Shown here one piece after another: positions 17,312 to 25,437 of a DNA stretch of 39,955 nucleotides. Each line of letters opens with the position of its first letter. The stretch's first letter is position 1. Origin of the DNA: Chitinophagaceae bacterium (GTDB taxonomy: Bacteria > Bacteroidota > Bacteroidia > Chitinophagales > REEL01); the NCBI GenBank assembly GCA_007695095.1, contig REEL01000081.1, forward strand, positions 1-39,955, read 5' to 3'. The position numbers and the translations under genes were made by a program. The notes under the pieces were generated by a model that did not search any database, was not told the DNA's origin, and saw only the letters and a program-made list of their open reading frames with translations.

Positions 17312-17345
17312 TGGCAGGCAATTTATTTGTCTGCCATTTTTTTTT
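17312..17345. terminator. Terminator between the T9SS gene and lpxB
   Basis: Arms TGGCAGGCAA (17312-17321) and TTGTCTGCCA (17327-17336) pair, with one G-T pair, around a 5-nt loop. They are followed on the plus strand by a run of nine or more T. On the minus strand a shorter T5 run follows. The hairpin overlaps the lpxB stop codon, so it can serve both convergent genes. Confidence 0.85.
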
Positions 17346-18444
17346 GCAGTGTATTCAGAATTAGATTTGCCGCATTTTCAGAAGCTCCGCTGCCACCAAG
17401 TTTTTTTCGTAAAATGTCATACTCATTTGTTATTGATTCCCGCTTTTCTTTTGTTAAAATTTGATTAAGATGTTTGATTAAGTTTTCCTTTGTAAAATCA
17501 TCTTGTATCAATTCTTTTACGACTTCCTTTTCCAGAATTAAATTCACCAGAGAGATAAATGGCACGTTTACCAATTTTTTCCCTATCCAAAAAGATACCG
17601 GATTTCCTTTGTAAACTACTATTTGAGGTACATTCAACAAAGCTGTTTCTAAAGTTGCTGTACCCGAAGTTACAATGGCTGCTTTACTTTCCTTAAGCAG
17701 GCTGTATGTATCTCCGGTTTTAATTTCTATAGCTTTGTCTTTTATTATTTTTTTGTAAAACGCAGATTCAATATTTGAAATGGCAGCTAAGGAAAAAGTA
17801 TAATCAGGAAAATGTTCTGTTAACTCACACATAAGTGGAAGGGTTTTCTGAATCTCCTGTTTTCTGCTGCCGGGGAGAAGAGCAATTCTTTTATTTTGAT
17901 TTTCTATATGATGCGCGTTTTTGATTTCCGGAATATCGAGCAGTGGATGACCAACAAAGTGAGCTTCCGTATCATATTTTTTATAAAAGGCCTTTTCAAA
18001 AGGAAGAATGACCATCATCAAATCTACATACTTTTTTATGGAATGAACTCTGGAAGCATTCCATGCCCAAAGTTGCGGAGAAATATAATAGAAGGTGTTT
18101 ATCTTATGATTGTTAAGAAATTTCAACAGTCTCATATTAAATCCCGGATAGTCTATTAGAATGACAGCATCGGGTTGATATGCCAGTATATCTTTTTTAC
18201 ACTCAGAGAAATTATTGAGTATAACCGGCAGGTTTTTTAAAACTTCCCAAAAGCCCATAAAGGCAAGGTCTTTATAATCTTTAACTAAGGTTGCTCCGGC
18301 AGCTTTCATTTTTTCACCACCCCAACAACGAAAATCACAGTTTGGGTAAAGCTCTTTTAAGGCTTTAATCAGGTTTGACCCGTGTAAATCTCCGGAGGCC
18401 TCACCGGCAATTAAATATAGCTTTATCTGACCGGTTTCAGCCAT
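17323..18444 (-). CDS. lpxB: Lipid-A-disaccharide synthase
   Basis: Glycosyltransferase family 19 enzyme of lipid A synthesis. It condenses UDP-2,3-diacylglucosamine with lipid X to give the disaccharide at the inner membrane. Signature stretches: LIAGEASGDLHGSNLIKAL at the N-terminus, VILIDYPGFNMRLLKFL (about 96-112), YYISPQLWAWNASRV (about 120-134), LLPGSRKQEI for nucleotide binding and SGTATLETALLNVPQIVVYK near 270. Length (373 aa) matches the family (E. coli 382). It follows surE and a small membrane-protein gene on the same strand, the arrangement seen in many Bacteroidota, and starts 7 bp after the small gene's stop. Confidence 0.96.
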   Translation of the reverse strand: MAETGQIKLYLIAGEASGDLHGSNLIKALKELYPNCDFRCWGGEKMKAAGATLVKDYKDLAFMGFWEVLKNLPVILNNFSECKKDILAYQPDAVILIDYPGFNMRLLKFLNNHKINTFYYISPQLWAWNASRVHSIKKYVDLMMVILPFEKAFYKKYDTEAHFVGHPLLDIPEIKNAHHIENQNKRIALLPGSRKQEIQKTLPLMCELTEHFPDYTFSLAAISNIESAFYKKIIKDKAIEIKTGDTYSLLKESKAAIVTSGTATLETALLNVPQIVVYKGNPVSFWIGKKLVNVPFISLVNLILEKEVVKELIQDDFTKENLIKHLNQILTKEKRESITNEYDILRKKLGGSGASENAANLILNTLQKKMADK

Positions 18445-18451
18445 ACAGGGA

Positions 18452-18739
18452 TTAAATAAATTTTAAAATAAGAACAATAACTACGAGAAAAAACATAGAT
18501 GCTATAACTCCTCTGGCCATTTTAAAAAATTTAAGCCAATACAACAGAAAAAAAACAAGCAGGTTTAAAATAGCGCCTAAACTAATTATTGGTCCTGTAA
18601 TTCTGCTGTCCCATATTGTTTGGTAATATTCTAAAACACCCATATAAGAAAAACGGGACAGATAAATCAATAAGGTCCCGGCAAAAGCACCAATTAAACC
18701 TAAAGCAAATCCTATGTAAACACTATCTTTAACTTTCAT
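18452..18739 (-). CDS. Small membrane protein between surE and lpxB
   Basis: 95-residue integral membrane protein with three predicted helices (about 7-26, 49-70, 75-94) separated by short charged loops. No known domain is recognised. Its ATG lies inside the last codons of surE (11-bp overlap) and it ends 7 bp before lpxB, so translation is probably coupled in a surE-orf-lpxB operon. That position between an envelope gene and surE points to an envelope role, but this is only context. Confidence 0.75.
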   Translation of the reverse strand: MKVKDSVYIGFALGLIGAFAGTLLIYLSRFSYMGVLEYYQTIWDSRITGPIISLGAILNLLVFFLLYWLKFFKMARGVIASMFFLVVIVLILKFI

Positions 18740-19514
18740 TTATGTTCCAGTTTTCATTAATGTAACGAATGGTATGATGAGCTGTTAAATCAAACTGCAC
18801 AGGGACTATGGAAACATAATTATTTTCTAACGCCCATTCATCCGTATCCTTTCCTTTGTCGTAATTTACAAATTTACCACTTAACCAAAAGTAATTTTTC
18901 CCTCTGGGATCTTGTCTTTCGTCATAATCTTCTTCCCATTTTGCCACCGCCTGTCTGACAACTTTCATGCCTTTAATCTCATTTGCAGGAATGGCAGGTA
19001 TGTTTACATTAAGTAGTGTCCCATCCGGTATTCCGGCCTTGAGCATATTTTCAGCAATCAATTTAGCATATTTTTTGGAGCCTTCAAAATCAGCTTCAAA
19101 ACTATAATCCAATAATGAGAATCCGACAGCTTTGATGCCTTCAATCGAAGCCTCTACAGCGGCGGACATAGTTCCGGAATAGATAACGTTAATCGAAGAG
19201 TTTGAACCATGGTTTACTCCGGAAACACATAAGTCCGGGTTTCCTTTTAGAATTTTATCCTTAGCCAGTTTAACACAATCAACGGGAGTGCCACTGCATT
19301 GGTATGCAGCTTTCACATTTTTAAAAATATCCACTTTTTCAATTCGAAGCGGGTCGTTAAGGGTTATCGCATGCCCCATGCCGGATTGAGGTTTGTCAGG
19401 TGCAACTACAACTACATCACCTATTTCAGACATTGCATCAATCAAAGCGCGTATACCGGGTGCAGTAATTCCGTCATCGTTTGTTACGAGAATAAGAGGT
19501 TTTTTCTTAGGCAT
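18729..19514 (-). CDS. surE: 5'/3'-nucleotidase SurE
   Basis: Metal-dependent nucleotidase/phosphatase acting on nucleoside monophosphates in the cytosol. The N-terminal LVTNDDG carries the metal-binding Asp pair, and PDKPQSGMGHAIT and SGVNHGSNSSINVIYSGTMSAA hold the remaining metal and phosphate residues (Ser, Asn). VNIPAIP marks the domain junction. The 261-aa length is typical. It sits 2 bp from the preceding M20 peptidase gene and overlaps the next small gene by 11 bp, so it belongs to a tight operon M20-surE-orf-lpxB. Confidence 0.96.
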   Translation of the reverse strand: MPKKKPLILVTNDDGITAPGIRALIDAMSEIGDVVVVAPDKPQSGMGHAITLNDPLRIEKVDIFKNVKAAYQCSGTPVDCVKLAKDKILKGNPDLCVSGVNHGSNSSINVIYSGTMSAAVEASIEGIKAVGFSLLDYSFEADFEGSKKYAKLIAENMLKAGIPDGTLLNVNIPAIPANEIKGMKVVRQAVAKWEEDYDERQDPRGKNYFWLSGKFVNYDKGKDTDEWALENNYVSIVPVQFDLTAHHTIRYINENWNINES

Positions 19515-19516
19515 TT

Positions 19517-20890
19517 TTATTTTTTTTCTAACTCAGTAAAATAATGGTAAAAATAGGGTATTGTTTCAATTCCTTTATAAAAGTTAAACAGTTCAAAATG
19601 TTCATTAGGCGAATGGATAGCATCTGTATCTAATCCAAATCCGAGTAAGACTGTTTTTGTTTTCAACACTTCTTCAAACAGGGCTACAATAGGAATACTG
19701 CCACCGCTTCTTAACGGAATTGGCTTTTTCCCAAATGTTTTCTCCATAGCCATGCTGGCAGCTTTGTATGCATTTGAGTCAGTAGGAGTAACAACGGGAA
19801 TTCCTCCGTGATGTTCTATAGCTTCAACTTTTACGGACTCCGGAGCTACTTTTTCTATATATTCTTTAAAAAGTTTGGCAATGACTTCCGGTTTTTGATT
19901 GGGTACCAGTCGCATTGAGATTTTCGCTCCGGCTTTGGAAGGTAATACCGTTTTAGCTCCTTCTCCCTGATATCCACCCCAGATACCGTTCACATCTAAA
20001 GTTGGCCTTACTGATGCTCTTTCAAGTGTAGAAAAATCAATTTCTCCTTCTATGTCAGCAATCCCAATATGTTTCTTATAGTTTTCAATACTAAAAGGTA
20101 CTCTTTTAAATTCATTTCTTTCCTCTTCGCTGAGGCTCAGTACATCATCATAAAAACCGGGAATAGTTACTTTTTTATTCTCATCCATTAAACCGGAAAT
20201 AATATTTGCCAATACGTTTATCGGATTAGCCACTGCACCACCATAAATACCGGAATGCAAATCTCTGTTTGGTCCTGTAACTAATACTTCAAAATAGCAC
20301 AAACCTCTCAGGCCGGTAGTAATCGACGGAGTATCTTTACTAAGCATGGCTGTATCAGAAATTAAAATAACATCTGAAGCCAATTTATCTTTGTATTGCC
20401 GGGTAAATTTCTCAAGATTTGGAGACCCTACTTCCTCTTCACCTTCAATTATAAATTTCACGTTGCAAGGCAGACTGTCGTTATGTTGCATTAGCTCAAA
20501 AGCTTTTATGTGCATATACATTTGTCCTTTATCATCACTTGCACCACGGGCAAAAATTTTACCGTCTTTAATAACGGGTTCAAAAGGAGGGCTATCCCAA
20601 AGTTCATAAGGGTCGGGAGGTTGGACATCATAATGGCCGTAAACTAAGATAGTGGGCAAGCTGCTATCGATAATTTTTTCTCCGTAAACCACCGGATAAC
20701 CTTCTGTTGGGATAACTTCTGTATTCTCCATTCCGGCATCTTCCATTTTTGTTTTCACAAACTCCGCAGCCTCAAAAACTTCATCTTTAAACCTTTTGTC
20801 TGCACTGATGCTGGAAATTTTTAATAAGCTGATTAGCTCTTCTAAATATTTATCTTTATTTTTTTCAAAATAATCGGTTGGGAATTGCAT
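19517..20890 (-). CDS. M20 family metallo-dipeptidase (zinc peptidase)
   Basis: 457-residue cytosolic dipeptidase of the M20 (CNDP/PepV-like) group. Zinc ligands and catalytic residues are visible: VYGHYDVQPPDPYELWDSPP (His and Asp), FARGASDDKGQ (bridging Asp), EGEEEVGS (catalytic Glu and ligand Glu), SDTAM (ligand Asp) and the C-terminal DAIHSPNEHF (ligand His). The inserted dimerisation domain spans about 190-340. The first gene of the M20-surE-orf-lpxB run. A -7-like TAACTTTG (minus strand, 20926-20919) lies about 30 bp upstream, without a clear -33 box. Confidence 0.94.
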   Translation of the reverse strand: MQFPTDYFEKNKDKYLEELISLLKISSISADKRFKDEVFEAAEFVKTKMEDAGMENTEVIPTEGYPVVYGEKIIDSSLPTILVYGHYDVQPPDPYELWDSPPFEPVIKDGKIFARGASDDKGQMYMHIKAFELMQHNDSLPCNVKFIIEGEEEVGSPNLEKFTRQYKDKLASDVILISDTAMLSKDTPSITTGLRGLCYFEVLVTGPNRDLHSGIYGGAVANPINVLANIISGLMDENKKVTIPGFYDDVLSLSEEERNEFKRVPFSIENYKKHIGIADIEGEIDFSTLERASVRPTLDVNGIWGGYQGEGAKTVLPSKAGAKISMRLVPNQKPEVIAKLFKEYIEKVAPESVKVEAIEHHGGIPVVTPTDSNAYKAASMAMEKTFGKKPIPLRSGGSIPIVALFEEVLKTKTVLLGFGLDTDAIHSPNEHFELFNFYKGIETIPYFYHYFTELEKK

Positions 20891-20918
20891 ATAGAATATT
20901 TTTATGGCATTAAATAGG

Positions 20919-20926
20919 CAAAGTTA
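20919..20926 (-). promoter_or_regulatory. Possible -7 element for the M20-surE-lpxB operon
   Basis: Minus-strand TAACTTTG fits TAnnTTTG and is about 29 bp from the M20 start codon. No TTG/TTTG stands at the expected -33 distance, so this is a weak call. Confidence 0.35.
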
Positions 20927-21052
20927 TTTTATTTTTGCTTACTTTATGCCTGTTATCAAAAAATAACGATAGACAATAAGCTGAAAATAAATCAAGAGGT
21001 TTAAAGTGTACGGAGTGTTTTTGTATGCTTCAAAGAAAAATAATATCACAAG

Positions 21053-22285
21053 ATGGCAGATGCTTTTAGAGAGTTTGGATTAGAAGAAATGGTTTTGGAG
21101 GGAATATCTTCAATGGCTTTTAAGGAGCCGACACCTATTCAGAAATTGGCTATACCGAAAATAATGGCCGGTAAGGATTTGATAGCCTGTGCACAGACAG
21201 GTACGGGAAAAACCGGTGCGTTTGTTATTCCGGTTTTAAACCACTTATTTAAAAATAAAGGAAACGGAGTGCGGTGTTTGGTTATAGTGCCGACAAGGGA
21301 ATTGGCTAAACAGATAGATCAGCAGGTTGAGGCTTTGAGTTATTTTACGAATGTGGTTTCATTGCCGATATACGGTGGGAGTATTTCTTCAGATTGGGAA
21401 ATGCAAAAGAAGGCTATTACCAGAGGAGCTGATATTTTAATAGCGACACCCGGAAGGATTTTGACGCACTTAAATATGGGCTACGTTGACTTGTCGCATC
21501 TGGAGTATTTTATTTTGGATGAAGCCGATAAAATGCTGGATATGGGATTCCAGGAAGATATAGTAAAGGTGATTAATAAACTGCCGGAAAAGCGTCAAAA
21601 CTTAATGTTTTCAGCTACTATGCCTCCAAAAATCCGGGTTTTAGCAAAAAAAATGCTACAGAACCCTGAAGAGATAAGCATAATGCCTTCCAGAGTAGCA
21701 AAAGGTGTTGAACAACAAGTTTATTTTGTGCATGACAGGGATAAGGAAACACTGCTTAAAAATTTGTTGGATGTCAGCTCTTTGGAAAGGATGATAATTT
21801 TTGCTTCCAGCAGACAAAAAGTTATTAATTTGGGTAGAATGTTACAAAAGGCCAGATTTGAAACAGCTGCAATACATTCTGATTTGGATCAGCCTGAGCG
21901 GGAAGCCAATTTGCGAAAGTTCAAAAATAAAGAAATCAGGGCCTTAGTAGCGACAGACATATTGAGCCGCGGAATTGATGTGGAAGGTGTCAGTCATGTG
22001 ATTAATTTCGATATGCCGGGCGACCCGGAAGATTATATTCACCGTATCGGCCGTACTGCCAGAGCTGAGCGTACCGGTATAGCCATTAGTTTTGCCTGTG
22101 AAAGTGATTTTCATAAATTCAGAAATATTGAAAAATTTGTGGAGCAGGACATACTGATTCAAAAGTTGCCGGAAAGCATTAAAGATGCACCGGATTACAA
22201 TGGGTTTAAGAGCAGAGGAAAAAGAAATTTTAAAAGTCAGCCATTCCGTAGCAAGCCAAGAAATCCCCGTCGCAGAGATAACTAA
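21053..22285 (+). CDS. DEAD-box ATP-dependent RNA helicase
   Basis: 410-residue RhlE/DeaD-like RNA helicase. All core motifs are present in order: Q motif (FKEPTPIQKLAIP), I AQTGTGKT, Ia PTRELAKQ, Ib TPGR, II DEAD (ILDEADKMLDMGF), III SAT, IV IIFASS, V TDILSRGIDVEGV and VI HRIGRTAR. The C-terminal tail is short and basic (SRGKRNFKSQPFRSKPRNPRRR), probably RNA-binding. It acts in RNA unwinding in ribosome assembly or decay; which one is not visible. It is monocistronic, with a 162-bp leader region that may hold cold-response elements. It converges on yedK with only 9 bp between. Confidence 0.96.
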   Translation: MADAFREFGLEEMVLEGISSMAFKEPTPIQKLAIPKIMAGKDLIACAQTGTGKTGAFVIPVLNHLFKNKGNGVRCLVIVPTRELAKQIDQQVEALSYFTNVVSLPIYGGSISSDWEMQKKAITRGADILIATPGRILTHLNMGYVDLSHLEYFILDEADKMLDMGFQEDIVKVINKLPEKRQNLMFSATMPPKIRVLAKKMLQNPEEISIMPSRVAKGVEQQVYFVHDRDKETLLKNLLDVSSLERMIIFASSRQKVINLGRMLQKARFETAAIHSDLDQPEREANLRKFKNKEIRALVATDILSRGIDVEGVSHVINFDMPGDPEDYIHRIGRTARAERTGIAISFACESDFHKFRNIEKFVEQDILIQKLPESIKDAPDYNGFKSRGKRNFKSQPFRSKPRNPRRRDN

Positions 22286-22294
22286 GAACTTTTT

Positions 22295-22915
22295 TTAATT
22301 ATCGGTTTGAATAGCTTCTAAAGAGAAATCACGGGTTAAAAAATTTGTGAGAGATGATTCTTTAAGCCATTCTGATTCTTCCTCTTTTTTGAGGATTACC
22401 GGCATTCTTTTTTTTGAGTTGTGAATGACGCTCATTTGTTCATTGGCCTCAGTGGTAACAATTGTAAAGCTTTCAATAACTTCGCCGCTTTCTTTTTCAA
22501 CCCATTCAGACCAAAGGCCGGCTAAGCAAAAAATATCTTCTCCGGGCAGCTGAATTAAGTATTTTTGTTTTTTCTTTCCACGACTGTCTAACCACTGCCA
22601 TTCATAGAATCCGTTTACAATAACCAGACATCTTTTTTGAACCGATTGCCTGAACGCCGGTTTTTTTCTAATGCTTTCTATTCTTGCATTCAGTGTATAT
22701 TTTCTAATACTTTCATCTTTCGCCCAAAAGGGAATTAACCCCCAGTTAAATAATTGGATACTTTTTTGATCCTCATTTGTGATTACAGGGAGACGGGGGT
22801 GGGCAAAACCATTTATATGTTCGCTTTGGATAAATGAATCGGGGTCTTCAAAGTTTGCATTAAATCGATTTTCAATTTTAACAGCTTCCTTGCTAAGGCG
22901 AATATGAAAACACAT
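22295..22915 (-). CDS. SOS response-associated peptidase / abasic-site sensor (YedK/HMCES family)
   Basis: 206-residue SRAP protein that covalently traps abasic sites in single-stranded DNA through its N-terminal Cys. Cys2 follows the initiator Met and should be exposed after Met removal. Conserved residues are visible: NWGLIPFWAKD, NARIES (Asn76), NGFYEW (Glu105) and VIHNSKKRMPVIL (His165). It begins 15 bp after umuC stops and is the third gene of the umuD-umuC-yedK run, consistent with a DNA-damage response unit. Length is usual for the family. Confidence 0.95.
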   Translation of the reverse strand: MCFHIRLSKEAVKIENRFNANFEDPDSFIQSEHINGFAHPRLPVITNEDQKSIQLFNWGLIPFWAKDESIRKYTLNARIESIRKKPAFRQSVQKRCLVIVNGFYEWQWLDSRGKKKQKYLIQLPGEDIFCLAGLWSEWVEKESGEVIESFTIVTTEANEQMSVIHNSKKRMPVILKKEEESEWLKESSLTNFLTRDFSLEAIQTDN

Positions 22916-22930
22916 CAGTAATCTGTTTTT

Positions 22931-24193
22931 TTAAAGAGCATGTATTGTAATAATTTCATTTAGCTTAGTTGTGTATCGAGGTGAAAGTTTCTCCTGTCGC
23001 ATTTTCCACATTCTACCGCTTCCCTGAGCAGCAAGTTTTACTTTTTCCTGTCCGATAGTTGTGTTTAAAAAATCAACGGCCTTCATTAGCGCATCATGTC
23101 TGGGGTTTGAGTTTTCGAAAAGACTCAGTTGACGATTGTCAGCCGGTTTTATGTCCATCACGATTACTCCGGCTTTTTTATAAGCATAGCCTTTCCGGAA
23201 AATTTGCTTGAGCCCCAAAACAGCAAACTTACTAAGTTCAATGCTTGAGTTGGTCGGAAAGGGGAGTTGAACAACTATGTTTCGGCTGTATTGAGGCAAA
23301 TCCTTTCGATGACTGTTTGTATGTATAAAGACCATTAATGCATTACAGGTCGACTGTTGACGCCTTAATTTTTCACCACAGCTTACGGCAAAGGTTGTGA
23401 CCCTTTCTTTTACATAAGTGAAATCATCATAGTTTTTATCAAAAGAGCGGGTTGTGGCAATATTTTTTTTAGCTTGTACTCCTTCCAGGTCTAAGATAGC
23501 TTTGCCGGATAAGTCATGTTTCAGGCGGAGTCCGACTACAGACATATTTCTTTTTACCCAGTCATCCGGTTGTTGTATAAAATCTAAGGCTGTGTGGATG
23601 CCATTGTGTTCCAGTTTGTTTGCATATCGCCTGCCTATCCCCCAAACCTTGCTGACAGGCAGCCATTTGAGCGCTTTTCTTTGTTTTTCTTCATTGTCAA
23701 TGATGTAGACATTGTTGAGTTGTTTGCTGAATTTTTTGGCTATTTTGTTGGCAGTTTTTGCTAAAGATTTGGTAGGGGCTATGCCTACGCTTATAGGGAT
23801 GCCGGTGCATTTAAAAACATAGTTTCTGATTTTTTCGGCATGTTTTTGATAATCAAGATGAGGGGCTTGCCCGAATTTTAAAAAAGCTTCATCGATGCTG
23901 TAGATTTCTATTTCCGGAGCAAATTCTGCCAGGAGGTTCATGACCCGGGCGCTCATATCTCCGTATAAGGCGTAATTAGATGAAAATACGTGGATATTAT
24001 GTTTTTTAAAAAGTGTTTCATACTTATGTGCGGGCGCTCCCATTGGAATGCCTGCGGCTTTGGCTTCTTCACTGCGCGCAATTACACAGCCGTCATTATT
24101 TGACAGGACAACTACGGGCTTTTCGTTTAGGTTTGGACGAAATACCCGCTCGCAGGAGGCGTAAAAATTATTGCAGTCAACTAATGCAAACAT
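22931..24193 (-). CDS. umuC: Error-prone DNA polymerase V catalytic subunit UmuC (Y family)
   Basis: 420-residue translesion polymerase. The catalytic metal residues are in VDCNNFYASCERVF (Asp6) and IYSIDEAFL (Asp101-Glu102). The Y-family palm/finger motifs YGDMSARVM and PISVGIAPTKSLAKTANKIAKK and the helix-hairpin-helix region LPVSKVWGIGRRYANKL are clear, and the little-finger domain and UmuC-type C-terminal extension follow. Length matches E. coli UmuC (422 aa). Its ATG shares one A with the umuD stop (TAATG), so the two are translationally coupled. It would need UmuD' and RecA for lesion bypass. Confidence 0.96.
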   Translation of the reverse strand: MFALVDCNNFYASCERVFRPNLNEKPVVVLSNNDGCVIARSEEAKAAGIPMGAPAHKYETLFKKHNIHVFSSNYALYGDMSARVMNLLAEFAPEIEIYSIDEAFLKFGQAPHLDYQKHAEKIRNYVFKCTGIPISVGIAPTKSLAKTANKIAKKFSKQLNNVYIIDNEEKQRKALKWLPVSKVWGIGRRYANKLEHNGIHTALDFIQQPDDWVKRNMSVVGLRLKHDLSGKAILDLEGVQAKKNIATTRSFDKNYDDFTYVKERVTTFAVSCGEKLRRQQSTCNALMVFIHTNSHRKDLPQYSRNIVVQLPFPTNSSIELSKFAVLGLKQIFRKGYAYKKAGVIVMDIKPADNRQLSLFENSNPRHDALMKAVDFLNTTIGQEKVKLAAQGSGRMWKMRQEKLSPRYTTKLNEIITIHAL

Positions 24194-24642
24194 TAAATTG
24201 TTTTTATGATGTGTTTAACAACTCCCCAAACAATAAATTCATTTTCTTCTGTGACCTTAAGAGGTTTAAAGTCTTCATTCTCAGGTAGTAACCAGCAGCA
24301 ATCCTTTTCTATTTTGATGCGCTTAATAGTAAACTCCCCGTCAATGAAGCAAACGGCTATTTTGCCATTATTTACCTCCAGGCTACGGTCAATTACCAGT
24401 AAATCTCCGTCTTCGATGCCGGCACCTTTCATTGAATCGCCTTTTACCCTTCCGTAAAAAGTAGAAGAAGGGTTTTTTATCAATTCTTTGTTCAGATCTA
24501 TTGAAATATCCAAAAAGTCATCTGCCGGAGATGGGAAACCTGCTTTTATTCCGCTTTCTGCATAGGGTCGTTGTAAAAAACTTTCCGTAGATGCGGAGTA
24601 AATATCAATTTTGGGTGCTTTATGGAGGTTAACGAGTTTCAA
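24193..24642 (-). CDS. umuD: UmuD-like self-cleaving S24 peptidase, DNA polymerase V subunit
   Basis: LexA/UmuD-type protein of 149 aa. It carries an Ala34-Gly35 cleavage site in IKAGFPSPADDF, the catalytic Ser70 in VKGDSMKGAG and the general-base Lys107 in GEFTIKRI, aligning along its length with E. coli UmuD (Cys-Gly cleavage, Ser60, Lys97). The frame stays open to a GTG at 24693, but that start would place the -7 box and palindrome inside the coding region. The TTG at 24642 gives MKLVNLHKAPKIDIYSAS, of normal UmuD size, and is preferred. There is no ATG until after the active Ser. It overlaps umuC by one base. Confidence 0.9.
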   Translation of the reverse strand: MKLVNLHKAPKIDIYSASTESFLQRPYAESGIKAGFPSPADDFLDISIDLNKELIKNPSSTFYGRVKGDSMKGAGIEDGDLLVIDRSLEVNNGKIAVCFIDGEFTIKRIKIEKDCCWLLPENEDFKPLKVTEENEFIVWGVVKHIIKTI

Positions 24643-24657
24643 TAGGTGATTTTTATG

Positions 24658-24684
24658 CAAAATTAGTAAATGCTGTTGTACTAA
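24658..24684 (-). promoter_or_regulatory. Candidate umuD promoter with SOS-type palindromic operator
   Basis: On the minus strand TAATTTTG (24665-24658) matches the TAnnTTTG -7 consensus. The inverted repeat TTAGTA-N10-TACTAA (24663-24684) covers the spacer and touches the -7 box, where a repressor such as LexA would block RNA polymerase. It ends 21 bp before the TTG start at 24642. The palindrome is seen directly; that LexA or a UmuD-like repressor binds it is inference, because I know no settled LexA box for this group. A second TACTAA at 24747-24752 is not paired with TTAGTA. Confidence 0.5.
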
Positions 24685-24848
24685 ATTAAACACTTTTCAG
24701 CACATTATAGACAGTCTTGAGTTTTACTTGTTCAAACTTTTATTTTACTAAATTTTACTTTTGATTTTGAGTTGTTTGTAAACTTAACTTAGTGTGTGGT
24801 AAAATCATAGAAATCCGTATTGACCTTTCTATCCGTGTTGCCCTATGC

Positions 24849-24882
24849 GCAGTAGAGACGTTGCATGCAACGTCTCTACTGC
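24849..24882. repeat. Perfect 34-bp palindrome at the head of RAYT copy 1
   Basis: Left arm GCAGTAGAGACGTTGCA is followed immediately by its exact reverse complement (centre TGCA|TGCA between 24865 and 24866), and symmetry ends at 24848/24883. It has no T-run, so it is not a terminator. The same outer arm TAGAGACG occurs in the palindrome at 26312-26341. REP-like palindromes of this kind are known to travel with RAYT transposases. Confidence 0.85.
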
Positions 24883-24954
24883 AACACAATCCCACGCGTT
24901 GCCCGCGACATCGAATCCGGTAAAAATCAATTTGGTCTACAATCAAAAAATTTG

Positions 24955-25168
24955 GCATCCATTGTTCGTGGATTCAAATCGGCCGTAACCATTTAGACGA
25001 GAATTATTGAACCTGATTTCGCATGGCAATCCCGATTTCATGACCACATTATTCGCGATAAAACATCCTATTATCACATTGTAAAACACATAAAAAACAA
25101 TCCCGCTAATTGGGCAGAGGATAGATTTAACCTTTCTAATCAGAATAACAAACAAATAAAAAAATAGG
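24955..25168 (+). pseudogene. RAYT transposase C-terminal remnant, copy 1
   Basis: The plus-strand frame reads ASIVRGFKSAVTI, then a TAG stop, then TRIIEPDFAWQSRFHDHIIR, SYYHIVKHIKNNPANWAED and a stop. These are landmarks of the C-terminal half of REP-associated Y1 transposases (SIVRGFKSAVT, FAWQSRFHDHIIR, YIxxNPxNW). The internal stop, the missing N-terminal half with its HUH (PNHxH) motif, and His instead of Tyr in the HIKNNP motif make it inactive. The corresponding tract is better preserved in copy 2. Confidence 0.75.
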
Positions 25169-25306
25169 ATAGAAACTTTACTGCCTTTTGTTTTGAAGAA
25201 CGGTAAAAAGAAAACGGCAAGAATAGAAAAATTTATTCCGGATTTTTTTTGAATAACCCTAACTGTTTGTAATGCCCTCACTCGGACAAGATATAATATG
25301 TTGTAG

Positions 25307-25332
25307 GTGGTTGGTGGAATAACACCAACCAC
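25307..25332. repeat. Terminal hairpin of RAYT element copy 1
   Basis: Perfect 10-bp stem GTGGTTGGTG / CACCAACCAC with a GAATAA loop. The identical hairpin is found at the same place in copy 2 (26767-26792), close to the right boundary of the repeat. It may be the subterminal recognition hairpin of the element. That role is inferred. Confidence 0.7.
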
Positions 25333-25437
25333 GGCGGGAAAATGGTATATAAAACACCGGTCATTCCGGCAGATGTTGACCCCCTAATTTTTATATCAAT
25401 ACAACTCACCCCCTTCCATTATGGAGTTCTTTCTGCA

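Larger units (their letters stand above)
24849..25343 (+). mobile_element. Decayed REP-associated (IS200-like, Y1) element, copy 1
   Basis: About 495 bp matching the block at 26312-26803 in the same orientation, with substitutions and small indels along its length. It contains a palindrome head (24849-24882), the transposase remnant (24955-25168), a conserved 3' non-coding part of about 170 bp and a terminal hairpin GTGGTTGGTG-N6-CACCAACCAC (25307-25332). Both copies stop matching right after ACGGCGGGAAAAT (25343 here, 26803 there), which marks a shared right boundary. No flanking target duplication was seen, as expected for IS200-like elements. Confidence 0.7.
24694..25437. other. Non-coding stretch carrying RAYT copy 1
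   Basis: This stretch between umuD and the toxin gene has no intact gene. 24849-25343 is a decayed REP-associated transposase element. The rest (24694-24848 and 25344-25437) shows no gene or clear signal. Confidence 0.7.

Noticed and set aside
24849-24882. 34-bp palindrome as a transcription terminator
   Set aside because: No T-run follows on either strand, and the same outer arms recur in another palindrome inside an open frame. It behaves as a repeat element.
24755-25332. Minus-strand open frames of 67 and 129 codons
   Set aside because: They run antisense through the RAYT copy and palindrome, show no family motif and repeat antisense to copy 2 (26412-26788). They are shadows of the decayed element.
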